A stretch of 64,000 nt of DNA from an uncultured Pseudomonadota bacterium (GTDB taxonomy: Bacteria; Pseudomonadota; Alphaproteobacteria; RF32; CAG-239), in contig CASFJK010000006.1 in the NCBI GenBank assembly GCA_949295025.1, positions 19,398 through 83,397 of the forward strand. Reading direction: 5' to 3'. The notes beneath the pieces were generated by a model. The model was not told where the DNA came from, searched no databases, and saw nothing but the letters and a program-made list of their open reading frames with translations. The position numbers and the translations under genes are program-made. Each line of letters opens with the position of its first letter. Position 1 is the first letter of the stretch. Below, piece after piece: positions 34,729 through 44,152 of this stretch.

Positions 34729-35445
34729 TTAATAAAAGTTTGCTTCGGGTACAAAAACCTTAGCACGCATATCAATGAGCTTCCCGTTTTCAAGTTTAAC
34801 TTTTCTATCCATACGTTCTGCCAAATCCAAATTATGTGTGGCTATAAGAGCAGAAAGACCGGTTTCTTTAACGATTGATAAGAGTTCGGCAAAAACAATT
34901 TCCGAAGTTTTAGGATCAAGGTTTCCTGTCGGTTCATCTGCCAAAAGAAGTTTGGGCGCATTTGCCAAAGCTCTGGCAATAGCCACGCGTTGCTGTTCTC
35001 CTCCCGAAAGTTCTGCCGGACGATGCGTAAACCTTTTTTCCAACCCCAGACGTTTCAAAAGCCATTGCGCTCTTTCTTTTGCCTCTTTAGGCTTAGCACC
35101 GGCTATCAACTGCGGCAACATCACATTTTCGGTAGCATCAAAATCAGCCAACAGATTGTGGTATTGATACACAAATCCCAAATAATCTGAGCGCAAAGAG
35201 GTGCGCATTGCATCATTTAATTTGCTGCAATTTTGCCCATTAAGATAAATATCCCCGGCTGTCGGTCTGTCTAACAAACCGGCAATTTGCAACAAAGTCG
35301 ATTTACCTGAACCAGATGGTCCAACCAAAGCTATAATTTCTCCGGCTTCAATATCTAAATCCACCTCTCGCAACACTTCAAGAGTTTGACCACCTTGCTT
35401 ATAAGTTTTAACAATTTTTTTCAATTCTAAAGTCGGACTATTCAT
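34729..35445 (-). CDS. lolD: Lipoprotein-releasing ABC transporter ATP-binding protein LolD
   Basis: This 238-residue ATPase powers release of outer-membrane lipoproteins from the inner membrane. Walker A GPSGSGKSTLLQ (about 43), the signature LSGGEQQRVAIARA (about 147), and Walker B LLLADEPTGNLD (about 168) are all present. The start at 35445 overlaps the permease gene by 8 bp; a longer frame from 35481 begins inside that gene. Together with lolC it forms the transporter. Confidence 0.95.
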   Translation of the reverse strand: MNSPTLELKKIVKTYKQGGQTLEVLREVDLDIEAGEIIALVGPSGSGKSTLLQIAGLLDRPTAGDIYLNGQNCSKLNDAMRTSLRSDYLGFVYQYHNLLADFDATENVMLPQLIAGAKPKEAKERAQWLLKRLGLEKRFTHRPAELSGGEQQRVAIARALANAPKLLLADEPTGNLDPKTSEIVFAELLSIVKETGLSALIATHNLDLAERMDRKVKLENGKLIDMRAKVFVPEANFY

Positions 35446-36685
35446 AACGCAAAGCCTCCACCGGATCAAATTTTGCCGCACGATAAGCCGGATATAACGT
35501 TGCTAAGAAAGACAATAGTAAAGAAATTCCAACCACAACGCTCACTTCTAAATAATCAACCTTTGCCGGTAATTGTGAAAGGAAATATATTTCTGCCGAG
35601 AACAAATCTCGTCCCGCAAGTTGTTGCAAAAATTGACGAATAGCCTCAATATTATCACAGAACAACAAACCCAAAACCAAACCTAAAGCCGTTCCGACAA
35701 AACCGATAAAAGCACCATCCATAAAGAAAATTCGCATAATCATTCCTTTGGTAGCACCCATCGTGCGCAACACAGCAATATCTCGGCCTTTGTCTTTCAC
35801 AAGCATAATCAAACCGGTAATAATATTAAACGCAGCCACAAGAATAATCAGTGTTAAAATGATAAACATCACATTGCGTTCAACTTCAATCGCATTAAAG
35901 AAAGCAGAGTTTGATTGTTTCCAATCATAAACATAACCTGCCCCACCAATACTTTCTTCAATTGTGCGACGAACCGGTGTCAGATATTTTTCATCATCCA
36001 AAGTCACATCGATATGGGTTACGCCGTTTTTCATACCAAAATAAGTTTGCGCAGTATCAAGCGGCATAAAAATAAAATTGGCATCATATTCAAACATACC
36101 GGCATTAAACGTACCAATCACACGATAAGATTTCATTCTTGGTACCGTACCAAAAGCTGTCACTTTTCCGTTTGGTGAAATAAGTGTAATTTCATCACCG
36201 ATAACAACGCCCATTTTTTGCGCCATGCGATACCCCATAATAACAGAGTTGCCGTAAAATTCATCCATATTTACATTGGCAACGGCTTTGCGCAGCACAT
36301 CTTTTTTCATAATATCTTCTTTGTTCAAACCTCTGACCATTCCCCCCTCAGCAGCTTTTCCTGCAGAAACGAGGAGCTGATTTTCAATCATCGGCATCAC
36401 AATTTTTACATGTTCAAACTCGGCAATATCTTTAATGGCTTGCTCATAATTGTTAAACGGAAATCCTGAAGGCGACATAATTCCGATATGTCCGTTAATA
36501 CCCAGGATTCGTGATAACAGTTCCTGTCTAAAACCATTCATCACCGACATCACAATAATAAGAGTTGCCACACCCAAAGCAATGCCTGTAAAAGCAAAAC
36601 CGGTAATCACCGAAATAAAGCCTTCTTTGCGTTTGGCTCGAAGATAGCGCTTGGCAACCAATCTTTCAAATTTTGAAAACAACAT
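35438..36685 (-). CDS. lolC: Lipoprotein-releasing system transmembrane protein LolC/LolE
   Basis: This 415-residue permease has an N-terminal helix (FISVITGFAFTGIALGVATLIIVMSVMNGF, about 20-50), a large periplasmic domain (about 50-270), and three C-terminal helices (about 275-400). The LolC/E signature AVLRTMGATKGMIMRIFFMDG is near residue 310. Alphaproteobacteria often carry one LolC/E-type permease, so it may form a homodimer. Start at 36685 (MLFSKFE) is preferred to 36700. It is upstream of lolD. Confidence 0.93.
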   Translation of the reverse strand: MLFSKFERLVAKRYLRAKRKEGFISVITGFAFTGIALGVATLIIVMSVMNGFRQELLSRILGINGHIGIMSPSGFPFNNYEQAIKDIAEFEHVKIVMPMIENQLLVSAGKAAEGGMVRGLNKEDIMKKDVLRKAVANVNMDEFYGNSVIMGYRMAQKMGVVIGDEITLISPNGKVTAFGTVPRMKSYRVIGTFNAGMFEYDANFIFMPLDTAQTYFGMKNGVTHIDVTLDDEKYLTPVRRTIEESIGGAGYVYDWKQSNSAFFNAIEVERNVMFIILTLIILVAAFNIITGLIMLVKDKGRDIAVLRTMGATKGMIMRIFFMDGAFIGFVGTALGLVLGLLFCDNIEAIRQFLQQLAGRDLFSAEIYFLSQLPAKVDYLEVSVVVGISLLLSFLATLYPAYRAAKFDPVEALRYE

Positions 36686-36748
36686 CAATAAAATCTCCAT
36701 AAACTTAATTTAAGTTATACGGATTTTGTTACGATTATGCAACCAAGC

Positions 36749-37387
36749 TTAATTGGGTGTGTATAAATTACGCAAAAGTTCAGCAACTTTCTGAGCTATA
36801 CTATCTCTATCAAAAACAATAGCATGAATACCGATAGATTCTGCAGCTTCTACATTTTTTAGCTTATCATCAACAAAAATCACTTCTTTGGGAAGAGCAT
36901 TTAATTTCTGCAACACCATTTGATAAATTTTAACGTCGGGTTTTAATAATCCCAATTCATAAGACACAAAAATATTCTTTTTGCGCGTTAATCCGGCTGC
37001 TGTGTTTGCCAAATTAGGCAAAGCATTGGACAACAAACAGACTTCAATATTTTGGTGTTTTAAAAAGTTTATCACTTTCATGGTTTCGGGATACATTTCG
37101 CCAACGCCTTTGTGCATGGCTTCATTTATTTCAGCTTCAATTTCGGGAACATAAGCAAAATCACAAAACGCACACAACTTCCGACAAAATTCGGAAAAAT
37201 CAATTTCTCCTTTCATAAAAGGTTTATAGTCAAAACCTTTCACTCCGCCTTTAGAGATAAATTCTTTTTTATTTTGAGATTTTTCATAACAATACTGATT
37301 AAGAGGCTCCAAAGAATAAGGATAACAAACCTGCCCCACATCAAAAATGCAATATTTTATCTTATTCAAAAGCGTCTCCTTAAACAA
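36749..37387 (-). CDS. HAD-superfamily hydrolase
   Basis: This 212-residue protein has the nucleophile motif as CIFDVGQVCYP (about 13; DVG with a Gly in place of the general-acid Asp, as in some YihX-like and epoxide hydrolase-like HADs), motif II VCLLSNALPN (about 117), the conserved Lys in LGLLKPDVKIY, and motif IV EVIFVDDKLKNVEAA (about 170). It is probably a sugar-phosphate or nucleotide phosphatase. It follows galU on the same strand after a terminator. Confidence 0.8.
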   Translation of the reverse strand: MFKETLLNKIKYCIFDVGQVCYPYSLEPLNQYCYEKSQNKKEFISKGGVKGFDYKPFMKGEIDFSEFCRKLCAFCDFAYVPEIEAEINEAMHKGVGEMYPETMKVINFLKHQNIEVCLLSNALPNLANTAAGLTRKKNIFVSYELGLLKPDVKIYQMVLQKLNALPKEVIFVDDKLKNVEAAESIGIHAIVFDRDSIAQKVAELLRNLYTPN

Positions 37388-37423
37388 AAAAAAGCGCGTC
37401 TGCTTTTTAACAAACGCGCTTTT
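37386..37423 (-). terminator. Intrinsic terminator after galU
   Basis: On the minus strand AAAAGCGCGT and ACGCGCTTTT pair around a loop and lead to a T run. The HAD gene's start lies just inside the T run. Confidence 0.85.
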
Positions 37424-37430
37424 ATAATTC

Positions 37431-38321
37431 TTAAACCAACATGGTGTTCAACAATTCTTGGCAATAAGCTCTCATCTCGGGCTTTGTCATCAATGTCAAT
37501 TTCATGTTTGCTTTTTCAAGCTCTTGGTTTGTACCGCAATCAAGGCGCATCACATCACACAACACACCGGTCAGCTTCATGCCTCTTTCGGCAGCCAAGC
37601 CCATAGCATCGGCCAAGTTAATTTCCCCATTGGTACCTTTACGAACTTCCGGCAAAATATCCATAATTTCATTAGGCAAGATGTAAGGTCCCATGCTGGC
37701 ATAATTAGACGGCACATTCTCCAAAGCCGGTTTTTCGATTTTGCCTTTGGCGTGAACTTTACGACCATCACGAACAGCCCCAATAAGAGCTCCGTAACGA
37801 ACCATTTGTTCACGAGGAAATTCCATAATATTTTCGACCATGCCGCCTTCTTCTTCATACACATCCAAAAGCTGTTTCAAGACACCTTCCCCATGTGTAT
37901 TGATATAAACATCATCCGGCCACATAACCACAAAATCTCTGTCACCGACGATATCTTTTGCCATCAAAACAGCATGACCGTTACCCAAAGGTTCTTTTTG
38001 CTCAGCAAAAGAAAACTTCATTCCGGCAGGAATAATATCTTGAACAACTTTTAACAAGTCGAGTTTATTTTTCTCTTTCAAATGCTGCTCCAACCACGGA
38101 TACGGTGAAAAATATTTTTCAAACAAATGTTTGCAAGATTGGTCACTGTAAATAAAGACAATCTCTTTAATACCAATTTCCACACATGCATTAACGGCAT
38201 ATTGAATAATCGGCAAATTATTCAGTGTTAAAAAGCCTTTATGCAAAACTTTGGTTGCAGGTAAATTGCGTGTAGACAATCCAGCCACAGGCAAAATACA
38301 AACTTCAGGTTTTCTTGTCAT
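37431..38321 (-). CDS. Divergent UTP-glucose-1-phosphate uridylyltransferase (GalU-like)
   Basis: This 296-residue nucleotidyltransferase has the GalU fold and several GalU segments: AGLSTRNLPATK (about 12-23), EPLGNGHAVLMAKDIVGD (about 108-125), the PDDVY metal site and MGPYILP. The usual KEMLPLVDKP stretch after TRxLPATK is changed to VLHKGFLTLNNLP, so substrate choice may differ. It probably makes UDP-glucose or a related sugar nucleotide for surface polysaccharide. The ATG at 38321 has GGAG eight bases upstream; the TTG at 38333 is not needed. Confidence 0.78.
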   Translation of the reverse strand: MTRKPEVCILPVAGLSTRNLPATKVLHKGFLTLNNLPIIQYAVNACVEIGIKEIVFIYSDQSCKHLFEKYFSPYPWLEQHLKEKNKLDLLKVVQDIIPAGMKFSFAEQKEPLGNGHAVLMAKDIVGDRDFVVMWPDDVYINTHGEGVLKQLLDVYEEEGGMVENIMEFPREQMVRYGALIGAVRDGRKVHAKGKIEKPALENVPSNYASMGPYILPNEIMDILPEVRKGTNGEINLADAMGLAAERGMKLTGVLCDVMRLDCGTNQELEKANMKLTLMTKPEMRAYCQELLNTMLV

Positions 38322-38389
38322 CGGATTCTCCAAAATAATGAACGTTTTTTATGCTTAAAATATAACACACAAAAGACAATTCACAAGAG

Positions 38390-41300
38390 CTATTTCTTAA
38401 TTATCACACCCGATGCTTTAGAAATTTCACCACTAACTTTTTTTACCACACTGTTTGTATTTTCAACAACATTTTCTGCCGGGGCATTAGAACGTTTTAC
38501 AACCGACACGCTTTTTATTTTTGGTTCTTTTTCATTAAAATCTAAAACCTGCGTATCTTTATTTTCAAGAGCTTCTTCCGACTTTTCAATATCTTCCAAA
38601 TCTCTGACCACGGTTTTACTAACACCTGTTCCTTTGACAGAAATACTTCCGGTATTTTCTTCCAACTTTTTCTTAATTTCAGCTTCTCTTTTTTGCTTTT
38701 GATAAGTTTCTTCGGCAATTTTTACGCGTTCATCGGCATAAGAAAACAATTGTTCAAAAGCAGCTTTAATATCCGGCAAATAATGATTAACATCTTCTTC
38801 AAATGCAGAAACTTCTTGAAAAGCCTTATCTAAATCAAATTCTGTTGCATTAGCCGGCAAATTATAATCAGCATTCACTTTTTCATTAATTTTATTCAAA
38901 GCAATAATCAAACCTTGAAAACTTGCATTCAAACGGACAAAGTTTTCATCTTTATCCAAAGAATAAGTTGTTTCAATTTGAGAAAGTCTGCCATCGAGCT
39001 CAGCTTTTTGCTGATTATATTTTTCAGCATATTGCTCAGCTTCCATATCTTGTTGATTGATGTATTTTTGTTTTTCTTCAATAGAATAACGCAAATTATC
39101 CGCATTCAACTTTTTCAATTCTTCTTTCAAGTCATTTATATATTTCTGATTACTTTCATTACGGGCTTTCACCCCGGCAATGATTTCAGAAGTTATCTCC
39201 GGATTTTGAGATGTTAATTTTATTTCGGACAAATCAGCCTCAATTTTATCCAACCGTTGCTCCAATGAAGTAAATTGTTTCAATATATCATCTCGTTGCG
39301 CTTTTTGTTTTTTCAGCGCCATATCCGGACGGACAACATTTTCCAACTCGCTTTCCATGGCCTGTGTTTGCAATAAAGTATCAGCCAATTCTTTGCGCAA
39401 TTTTTCTTTTTGAGCTGCTAATTCAGCCTCTTCTTTAGCCTGAATTTCTTGTTGTCTCTTGTTGTACATCATTGCTAAATCATCAATATTAACATCCAAA
39501 TCAGGTGCCGATAAAGAACCACTATAGACGATAGAAAAATTAGGCAAATAATCCGGTTGAATAAAATCAATATCAAAACCGATATCCCCTCCCCAACTGG
39601 TTAAAGAAACATTCGTATTCTGCATTGCAACAAATAAATCATTACTCCAGCGACTGTCATTAATGATTAAGATACCATTATTTATGGCAAAATTACCATC
39701 AATTGTTGTCAATGTTTCAGAACCATCGGTCAATTTGCTCTTTACAAAATTAATCAATCCTTGAGAAGATTTTCTGTTGAGCAAATCATCATAAATGGCT
39801 TTAATATTCCAACCTTTCATAACCCCGTTAAAAATTTGGAACTGCCCATCGGCACGCAATCTTGCATACATATCTGCAAAAGATGTTGCTTCTGTCACAT
39901 AACGAGAAGACAGATTCAATTTACCCCCTTGCAAACCATATTTAGCGCCACTGAATTTTACAGCATTAATGTCATAATTTTCTAAACTCAGGTTACCTTT
40001 AATCATGGGCTGTTCCAGATTCATGGATAAGTCAAAATCTGTTTTAATTTTTCCGCCTCCAAAATCGGCACTAAAGTCTGATAATTTTGCCACATTTCCT
40101 TGCGAAACATAGTTAAACTTACAATAATCAAAATTCCAATCTCGATATGAGAGACGAGAAATATCAAACTTGCCTTGAAAATCAAAACTGGTTAAAAAGT
40201 CAAAATTGAATTTTTCATCATCAAAAAACGGTTGTGCCAAAAAATCAATCTTATCATTGCTCTGCGGGCGGAAAGAATTTTTTTGCGCATTTTTTACCCG
40301 AGCATTATTATAAAAGAACTTATCCAACTCAAAGCGATTAATTTTCAAATCTGTCATAATGCTGGGTCTGCCGTTTATGTTATCATAAGACGCCATACCT
40401 TCAAAAGTATTAGATCCTATATTAAACTGCATATTTGAAGCTTTAAAATGACGGCTGTTTCCATCAATTTTGGTTTTCAAATTAAACAACCCTAAAACAT
40501 ATGTTTGTGGTGCATATTCAAACCCTAAATCATTAACTGTTTTTACAAAATCAGGACTTTTGAGCTCCAAACTACCATTAAGCACATAATCACCATTTTT
40601 CAGTTCAACCACACCACCATAATCCACATCAATATCATCAAGTTTGGCAATACTTTTTGTAGCAAAACGATCGGCAAAACCGGTAACAATGCCCTTAATC
40701 ACAAAATTCTTAAATTTTTTGGCATCAATACCTAAAATAGGCATATTCATTTTGGTCACAAATTCATTAAAGTTTTTTGTATCCAAATCAAACTTTAAAT
40801 TTTCAACTTCTGCTTTTTGCCCAAAACCTTTCAATGTGCCTTTCAAATCAAGTTTTGCACCGGCCATATCATTAATAGTGAAAGAACTTAAGCTCAATTG
40901 TCCTTTTTGCAAACTACCGTTCAATGCCACTCCGTTATAAGGTAACGAATTATAAATAACGGTATCGGCATTCAAACGCAATTCTGCATAAATATCGGGA
41001 CTAATCTGTACTTTTTGAAAACGATTATTCATATTTTCAGCCCAAGATACATCGGCAGCACTTTGTGACCAAAGCGGAAAATAATCATCAACATTAAATA
41101 CCGTCGTCTTCAAGCCGGCATATAAATTGATATTCTTATCATTAATCAAACCAATCTCACCTAAAATGGTACTATTATCCAAATTCAAGCTAATATTTCC
41201 AATACTGAGTTTGTTAAAATTACCGGCAACACCTGCGCTTAAATTAACTCTGCGCAACAATGTATCTTTAGAAATTTTTGGAGTAATTCCAAGCCAAGCC

Positions 41301-42844
41301 AATGTCTGTCTAAATTCATCTGTCTTTAATTTTGGTTGTAAATTAAAAGTCAAATAGCCTAAATCTGAATAAATATCACCTTTTAATGATACGGCAGTAT
41401 CTCCGGGAAGCACAGCGCTTAAATCACGTACCGTAATTTTATTATTTATCACATCCAAACTGACTTTAAAATCTTTAATTGCCTGATTATTGTAAGTTGC
41501 TTTCACGGCTTTAACATCTGCCAACAAATCAAAGCCCAATTCTGGATTATAATTTGCTTCTCCGCCTTTATATTTATTCCACAATTCTTGAAACAAATTC
41601 ACAATCGGAGTCATTTCCAAACTTGCAAAATTAAATCCGAACTCAACCTTAGGACGAAAATCTTCACCTTGTTTTCCTGAATTATATTCTCCCGCAGTTA
41701 AAGGAATAAGCAAATTTCCAGCGCCTGCAGATGCACCATATTTGGCAGCAAAATTAGTAATTTCAATCTTTTGTTTATTACTCTTTAACTCAAGTGTAAG
41801 AGCCAAAGGATAATCATATTCAGGTTTCAATTTATATTTGTCAGAATTTGAATTAATAAAATCTACCAATTTTTTTGATTCAAAAATCAAATTACCGTTA
41901 ACGGCATTATTTTGAGGCAAAACAGAACCGTCAAAACGAACAAATGTTTCCGTACTGGGCTGATTAATAACCGCATTTATTGATGTTGAAAGTCCACTTG
42001 TAATTTTACCGATAGAAAAAGCAAAACCTTCTGGATTCTCATTTTTAATATATGTTCCTTCAATTCGATACGGACCAAAAATACTCTGGGCTATAACTTC
42101 GGCATTAATATTATTGATTGTATAATTTTTTTCTCGCAAACTATCCACCCAATGAATTGTGGCATTTTTAACCAAAACACTATCAAGTGTTATTTGCATA
42201 TTTTCCAAATTAGACCATTGCTTGTCTGTTAAAGGTGTATCCCAGTTCAGTTTATTATTTTCTAACAATTCCAAACGAATATCTGGTTCCACCAAAGACA
42301 TCATTTTCACATCAAAATCACCATTCATAACAGATTTTAATGTCAAATCGGCAACCAACGACTTTATCTGCGCTAAAGGTTCATCACTTTCTTCTCCTTG
42401 ATTATATATTTTAATATTTTCTGCCTGCAAATTCGGAGAAGGGAATAAGGTTAAATTTACCGGTCCTTCAAAAACAATTTTCTTTCCGGTAATATTAGAA
42501 AATTCTGCGGCAATCTTATCTTTATGCTGATTCCAATCTATATTAGAGATATAATAATATCCGCCCCCTATAAGAGCTACCAACAAAAGTACAACCGAGA
42601 CAACAACAATTTTAACCACGCTGATTTTACGCGTTGGCATATCAACATTTTCAACATAAGCTGCGTCCTGCGCATAATCTTCATGTCCACCCTGTGCCAA
42701 ATGTTCTTCACCAAGCATTTCTTCTGCTCCTTGAAAGTTAGGCTCAGCTTCCGCTCCCATATTTTCTTCTACGGCACCTTTTTTACTGAATTTATTTTTA
42801 TATGCAGCCAATTTTGCAGCCAAAGATTGAAACATTTGCGTCAT
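38390..42844 (-). CDS. Large AsmA-family membrane protein with C-terminal coiled coil
   Basis: This 1484-residue protein has a 75-residue cytoplasmic head and one transmembrane helix (about 77-98). A very long AsmA-like periplasmic region follows (about 105-1120), starting with GKKIVFEGPVNLTLFPSPNLQAENI, typical of AsmA domain starts. The AsmA-like C-terminal domain is near 990-1110. Unusually, residues 1128-1420 are a Glu/Lys/Gln-rich coiled coil. AsmA/TamB-type proteins are thought to move phospholipids to the outer membrane. It is divergent from cdd. Confidence 0.85.
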   Translation of the reverse strand: MTQMFQSLAAKLAAYKNKFSKKGAVEENMGAEAEPNFQGAEEMLGEEHLAQGGHEDYAQDAAYVENVDMPTRKISVVKIVVVSVVLLLVALIGGGYYYISNIDWNQHKDKIAAEFSNITGKKIVFEGPVNLTLFPSPNLQAENIKIYNQGEESDEPLAQIKSLVADLTLKSVMNGDFDVKMMSLVEPDIRLELLENNKLNWDTPLTDKQWSNLENMQITLDSVLVKNATIHWVDSLREKNYTINNINAEVIAQSIFGPYRIEGTYIKNENPEGFAFSIGKITSGLSTSINAVINQPSTETFVRFDGSVLPQNNAVNGNLIFESKKLVDFINSNSDKYKLKPEYDYPLALTLELKSNKQKIEITNFAAKYGASAGAGNLLIPLTAGEYNSGKQGEDFRPKVEFGFNFASLEMTPIVNLFQELWNKYKGGEANYNPELGFDLLADVKAVKATYNNQAIKDFKVSLDVINNKITVRDLSAVLPGDTAVSLKGDIYSDLGYLTFNLQPKLKTDEFRQTLAWLGITPKISKDTLLRRVNLSAGVAGNFNKLSIGNISLNLDNSTILGEIGLINDKNINLYAGLKTTVFNVDDYFPLWSQSAADVSWAENMNNRFQKVQISPDIYAELRLNADTVIYNSLPYNGVALNGSLQKGQLSLSSFTINDMAGAKLDLKGTLKGFGQKAEVENLKFDLDTKNFNEFVTKMNMPILGIDAKKFKNFVIKGIVTGFADRFATKSIAKLDDIDVDYGGVVELKNGDYVLNGSLELKSPDFVKTVNDLGFEYAPQTYVLGLFNLKTKIDGNSRHFKASNMQFNIGSNTFEGMASYDNINGRPSIMTDLKINRFELDKFFYNNARVKNAQKNSFRPQSNDKIDFLAQPFFDDEKFNFDFLTSFDFQGKFDISRLSYRDWNFDYCKFNYVSQGNVAKLSDFSADFGGGKIKTDFDLSMNLEQPMIKGNLSLENYDINAVKFSGAKYGLQGGKLNLSSRYVTEATSFADMYARLRADGQFQIFNGVMKGWNIKAIYDDLLNRKSSQGLINFVKSKLTDGSETLTTIDGNFAINNGILIINDSRWSNDLFVAMQNTNVSLTSWGGDIGFDIDFIQPDYLPNFSIVYSGSLSAPDLDVNIDDLAMMYNKRQQEIQAKEEAELAAQKEKLRKELADTLLQTQAMESELENVVRPDMALKKQKAQRDDILKQFTSLEQRLDKIEADLSEIKLTSQNPEITSEIIAGVKARNESNQKYINDLKEELKKLNADNLRYSIEEKQKYINQQDMEAEQYAEKYNQQKAELDGRLSQIETTYSLDKDENFVRLNASFQGLIIALNKINEKVNADYNLPANATEFDLDKAFQEVSAFEEDVNHYLPDIKAAFEQLFSYADERVKIAEETYQKQKREAEIKKKLEENTGSISVKGTGVSKTVVRDLEDIEKSEEALENKDTQVLDFNEKEPKIKSVSVVKRSNAPAENVVENTNSVVKKVSGEISKASGVIIKK

Positions 42845-42928
42845 CTCCGCAGATTAATAAATATTAAAGATTCTAAGTTTATGCTTTTATCATACACTAG
42901 ATTAATTAATAAAACTTTTAAGGTCAAC

Positions 42929-43348
42929 ATGCAAGAAATGAACATTTCATCAACTGAAAAAAAATTATACGAACTCGCAAAAAACATTAGCCATAATGCC
43001 TATGTTCCCTATTCTCACTTTCCTGTTGGAGCTGCCATAGAAAGCAGCCGCCACAATTTTTACAGTGGATGTAACGTTGAAAATATTTCTTATCCAAATG
43101 GAACTTGTGCAGAAACAGGTGCCATTGCTGCCATGGTTGCTGGCGGTGATACAAAAATCTCCCAAATTTTGGTCTATGCCGATACTGAAGAACTAATCAT
43201 CCCTTGTGGCGCTTGCTTACAAAGGATTAAAGAGTTTTCTAACGATTCGACCATTGTTCTGTTAGCCAACGCCCAAGGCATACAAAAAAGCTTCAAACTT
43301 GCAGAGCTCTTACCATTCGGATTCGCAAACTCGGAGTTAAAAAAATGA
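42929..43348 (+). CDS. cdd: Cytidine deaminase
   Basis: This 139-residue zinc enzyme converts cytidine and deoxycytidine to uridine forms. The zinc motifs are CAETGAIAAM (about 51-60; catalytic Glu and first Cys) and PCGACLQRI (about 88-96; two more Cys). YSHFPVGAAIE near the start is also typical. I use the ATG at 42929; a frame from 42524 runs antisense into the AsmA gene. It overlaps the PNP gene by 4 bp. Confidence 0.95.
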   Translation: MQEMNISSTEKKLYELAKNISHNAYVPYSHFPVGAAIESSRHNFYSGCNVENISYPNGTCAETGAIAAMVAGGDTKISQILVYADTEELIIPCGACLQRIKEFSNDSTIVLLANAQGIQKSFKLAELLPFGFANSELKK

Positions 43349-44151
43349 TTCATGAAACAGCTTCTTTCATTTTAGAGCAACTCGGCACATACCGTCCGCA
43401 AACACTCATCATCTTGGGAAGCGGCTTAGGTGGCTTGGGAGAAGAAATTAAAAACCCTATTTATATTGATTATAAAGATATCCCTCATTGGCCGCAAAGC
43501 ACAGTTAGCGGACACAAAGGTCGTTTAATTGCCGGTTTGCTTGAAGACAAAGAAGTTCTGTGTATGCAAGGACGTTTTCACCTATACGAAGGGCACGCAC
43601 CGGAAACCATAAAAATGGTTATGAGCGTATTTAAGATCATTGGCATAAAAAATCTGGTTGTGACCAATGCTGCCGGTTCCTTAAAACAAGAAATGGCGCC
43701 AAGTTCAATCATGCTCATAACCGATCACATCAACTTCTGCGGACGCAATCCGCTAGTCGGAAATAATGATGAAAACTTTGGTCCGCGTTTTCCTGTCATG
43801 GCCAATGCTTATACAAAAGAATATCAAGAAAAAATAAGAGCCATCGCTCTTCAAGAAAATATTTCTCTACATTCGGGAACCTATTTAATGGTTTTAGGTC
43901 CAAACTTTGAAACCGCCGCCGAAATCAGAGCTTTTCAAATTTTAGGAGCTGATGCTGTTGGCATGTCGACTGTACCGGAGGTTTTATGTGGGGTCTGGTG
44001 CGGAATGAAAATTTTAGGTTTATCCGTCATCACCAACTACGGTACCGGTATGATACAAGAATTTCATGGCCATAGTGAAACCTTACAGCAAGCAAATTCT
44101 GCAGCCGGAAACTTAACCAAACTGGTTCGCCGCTTTATAAAGGAGATATAA
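43345..44151 (+). CDS. Purine-nucleoside phosphorylase (trimeric type)
   Basis: This 268-residue enzyme splits purine nucleosides with phosphate to base and ribose-1-phosphate. Signatures are ILGSGLGGL (about 22), the phosphate/His segment TVSGHKGRLIAG (about 53), GRFHLYEGH (about 74), and VTNAAGSL (about 104). The C-terminal GMSTVPEVL and VITNYGTGM match the trimeric PNP/XapA group. It is second in the cdd-PNP-deoC-deoA operon, with overlapping ends. Confidence 0.95.
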   Translation: MIHETASFILEQLGTYRPQTLIILGSGLGGLGEEIKNPIYIDYKDIPHWPQSTVSGHKGRLIAGLLEDKEVLCMQGRFHLYEGHAPETIKMVMSVFKIIGIKNLVVTNAAGSLKQEMAPSSIMLITDHINFCGRNPLVGNNDENFGPRFPVMANAYTKEYQEKIRAIALQENISLHSGTYLMVLGPNFETAAEIRAFQILGADAVGMSTVPEVLCGVWCGMKILGLSVITNYGTGMIQEFHGHSETLQQANSAAGNLTKLVRRFIKEI

Positions 44152-44152
44152 G

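Noticed and set aside
42524-42928. N-terminal extension of cytidine deaminase
   Set aside because: The extended frame is antisense to the AsmA-like gene and not protein-like. The internal ATG at 42929 gives the normal family length.
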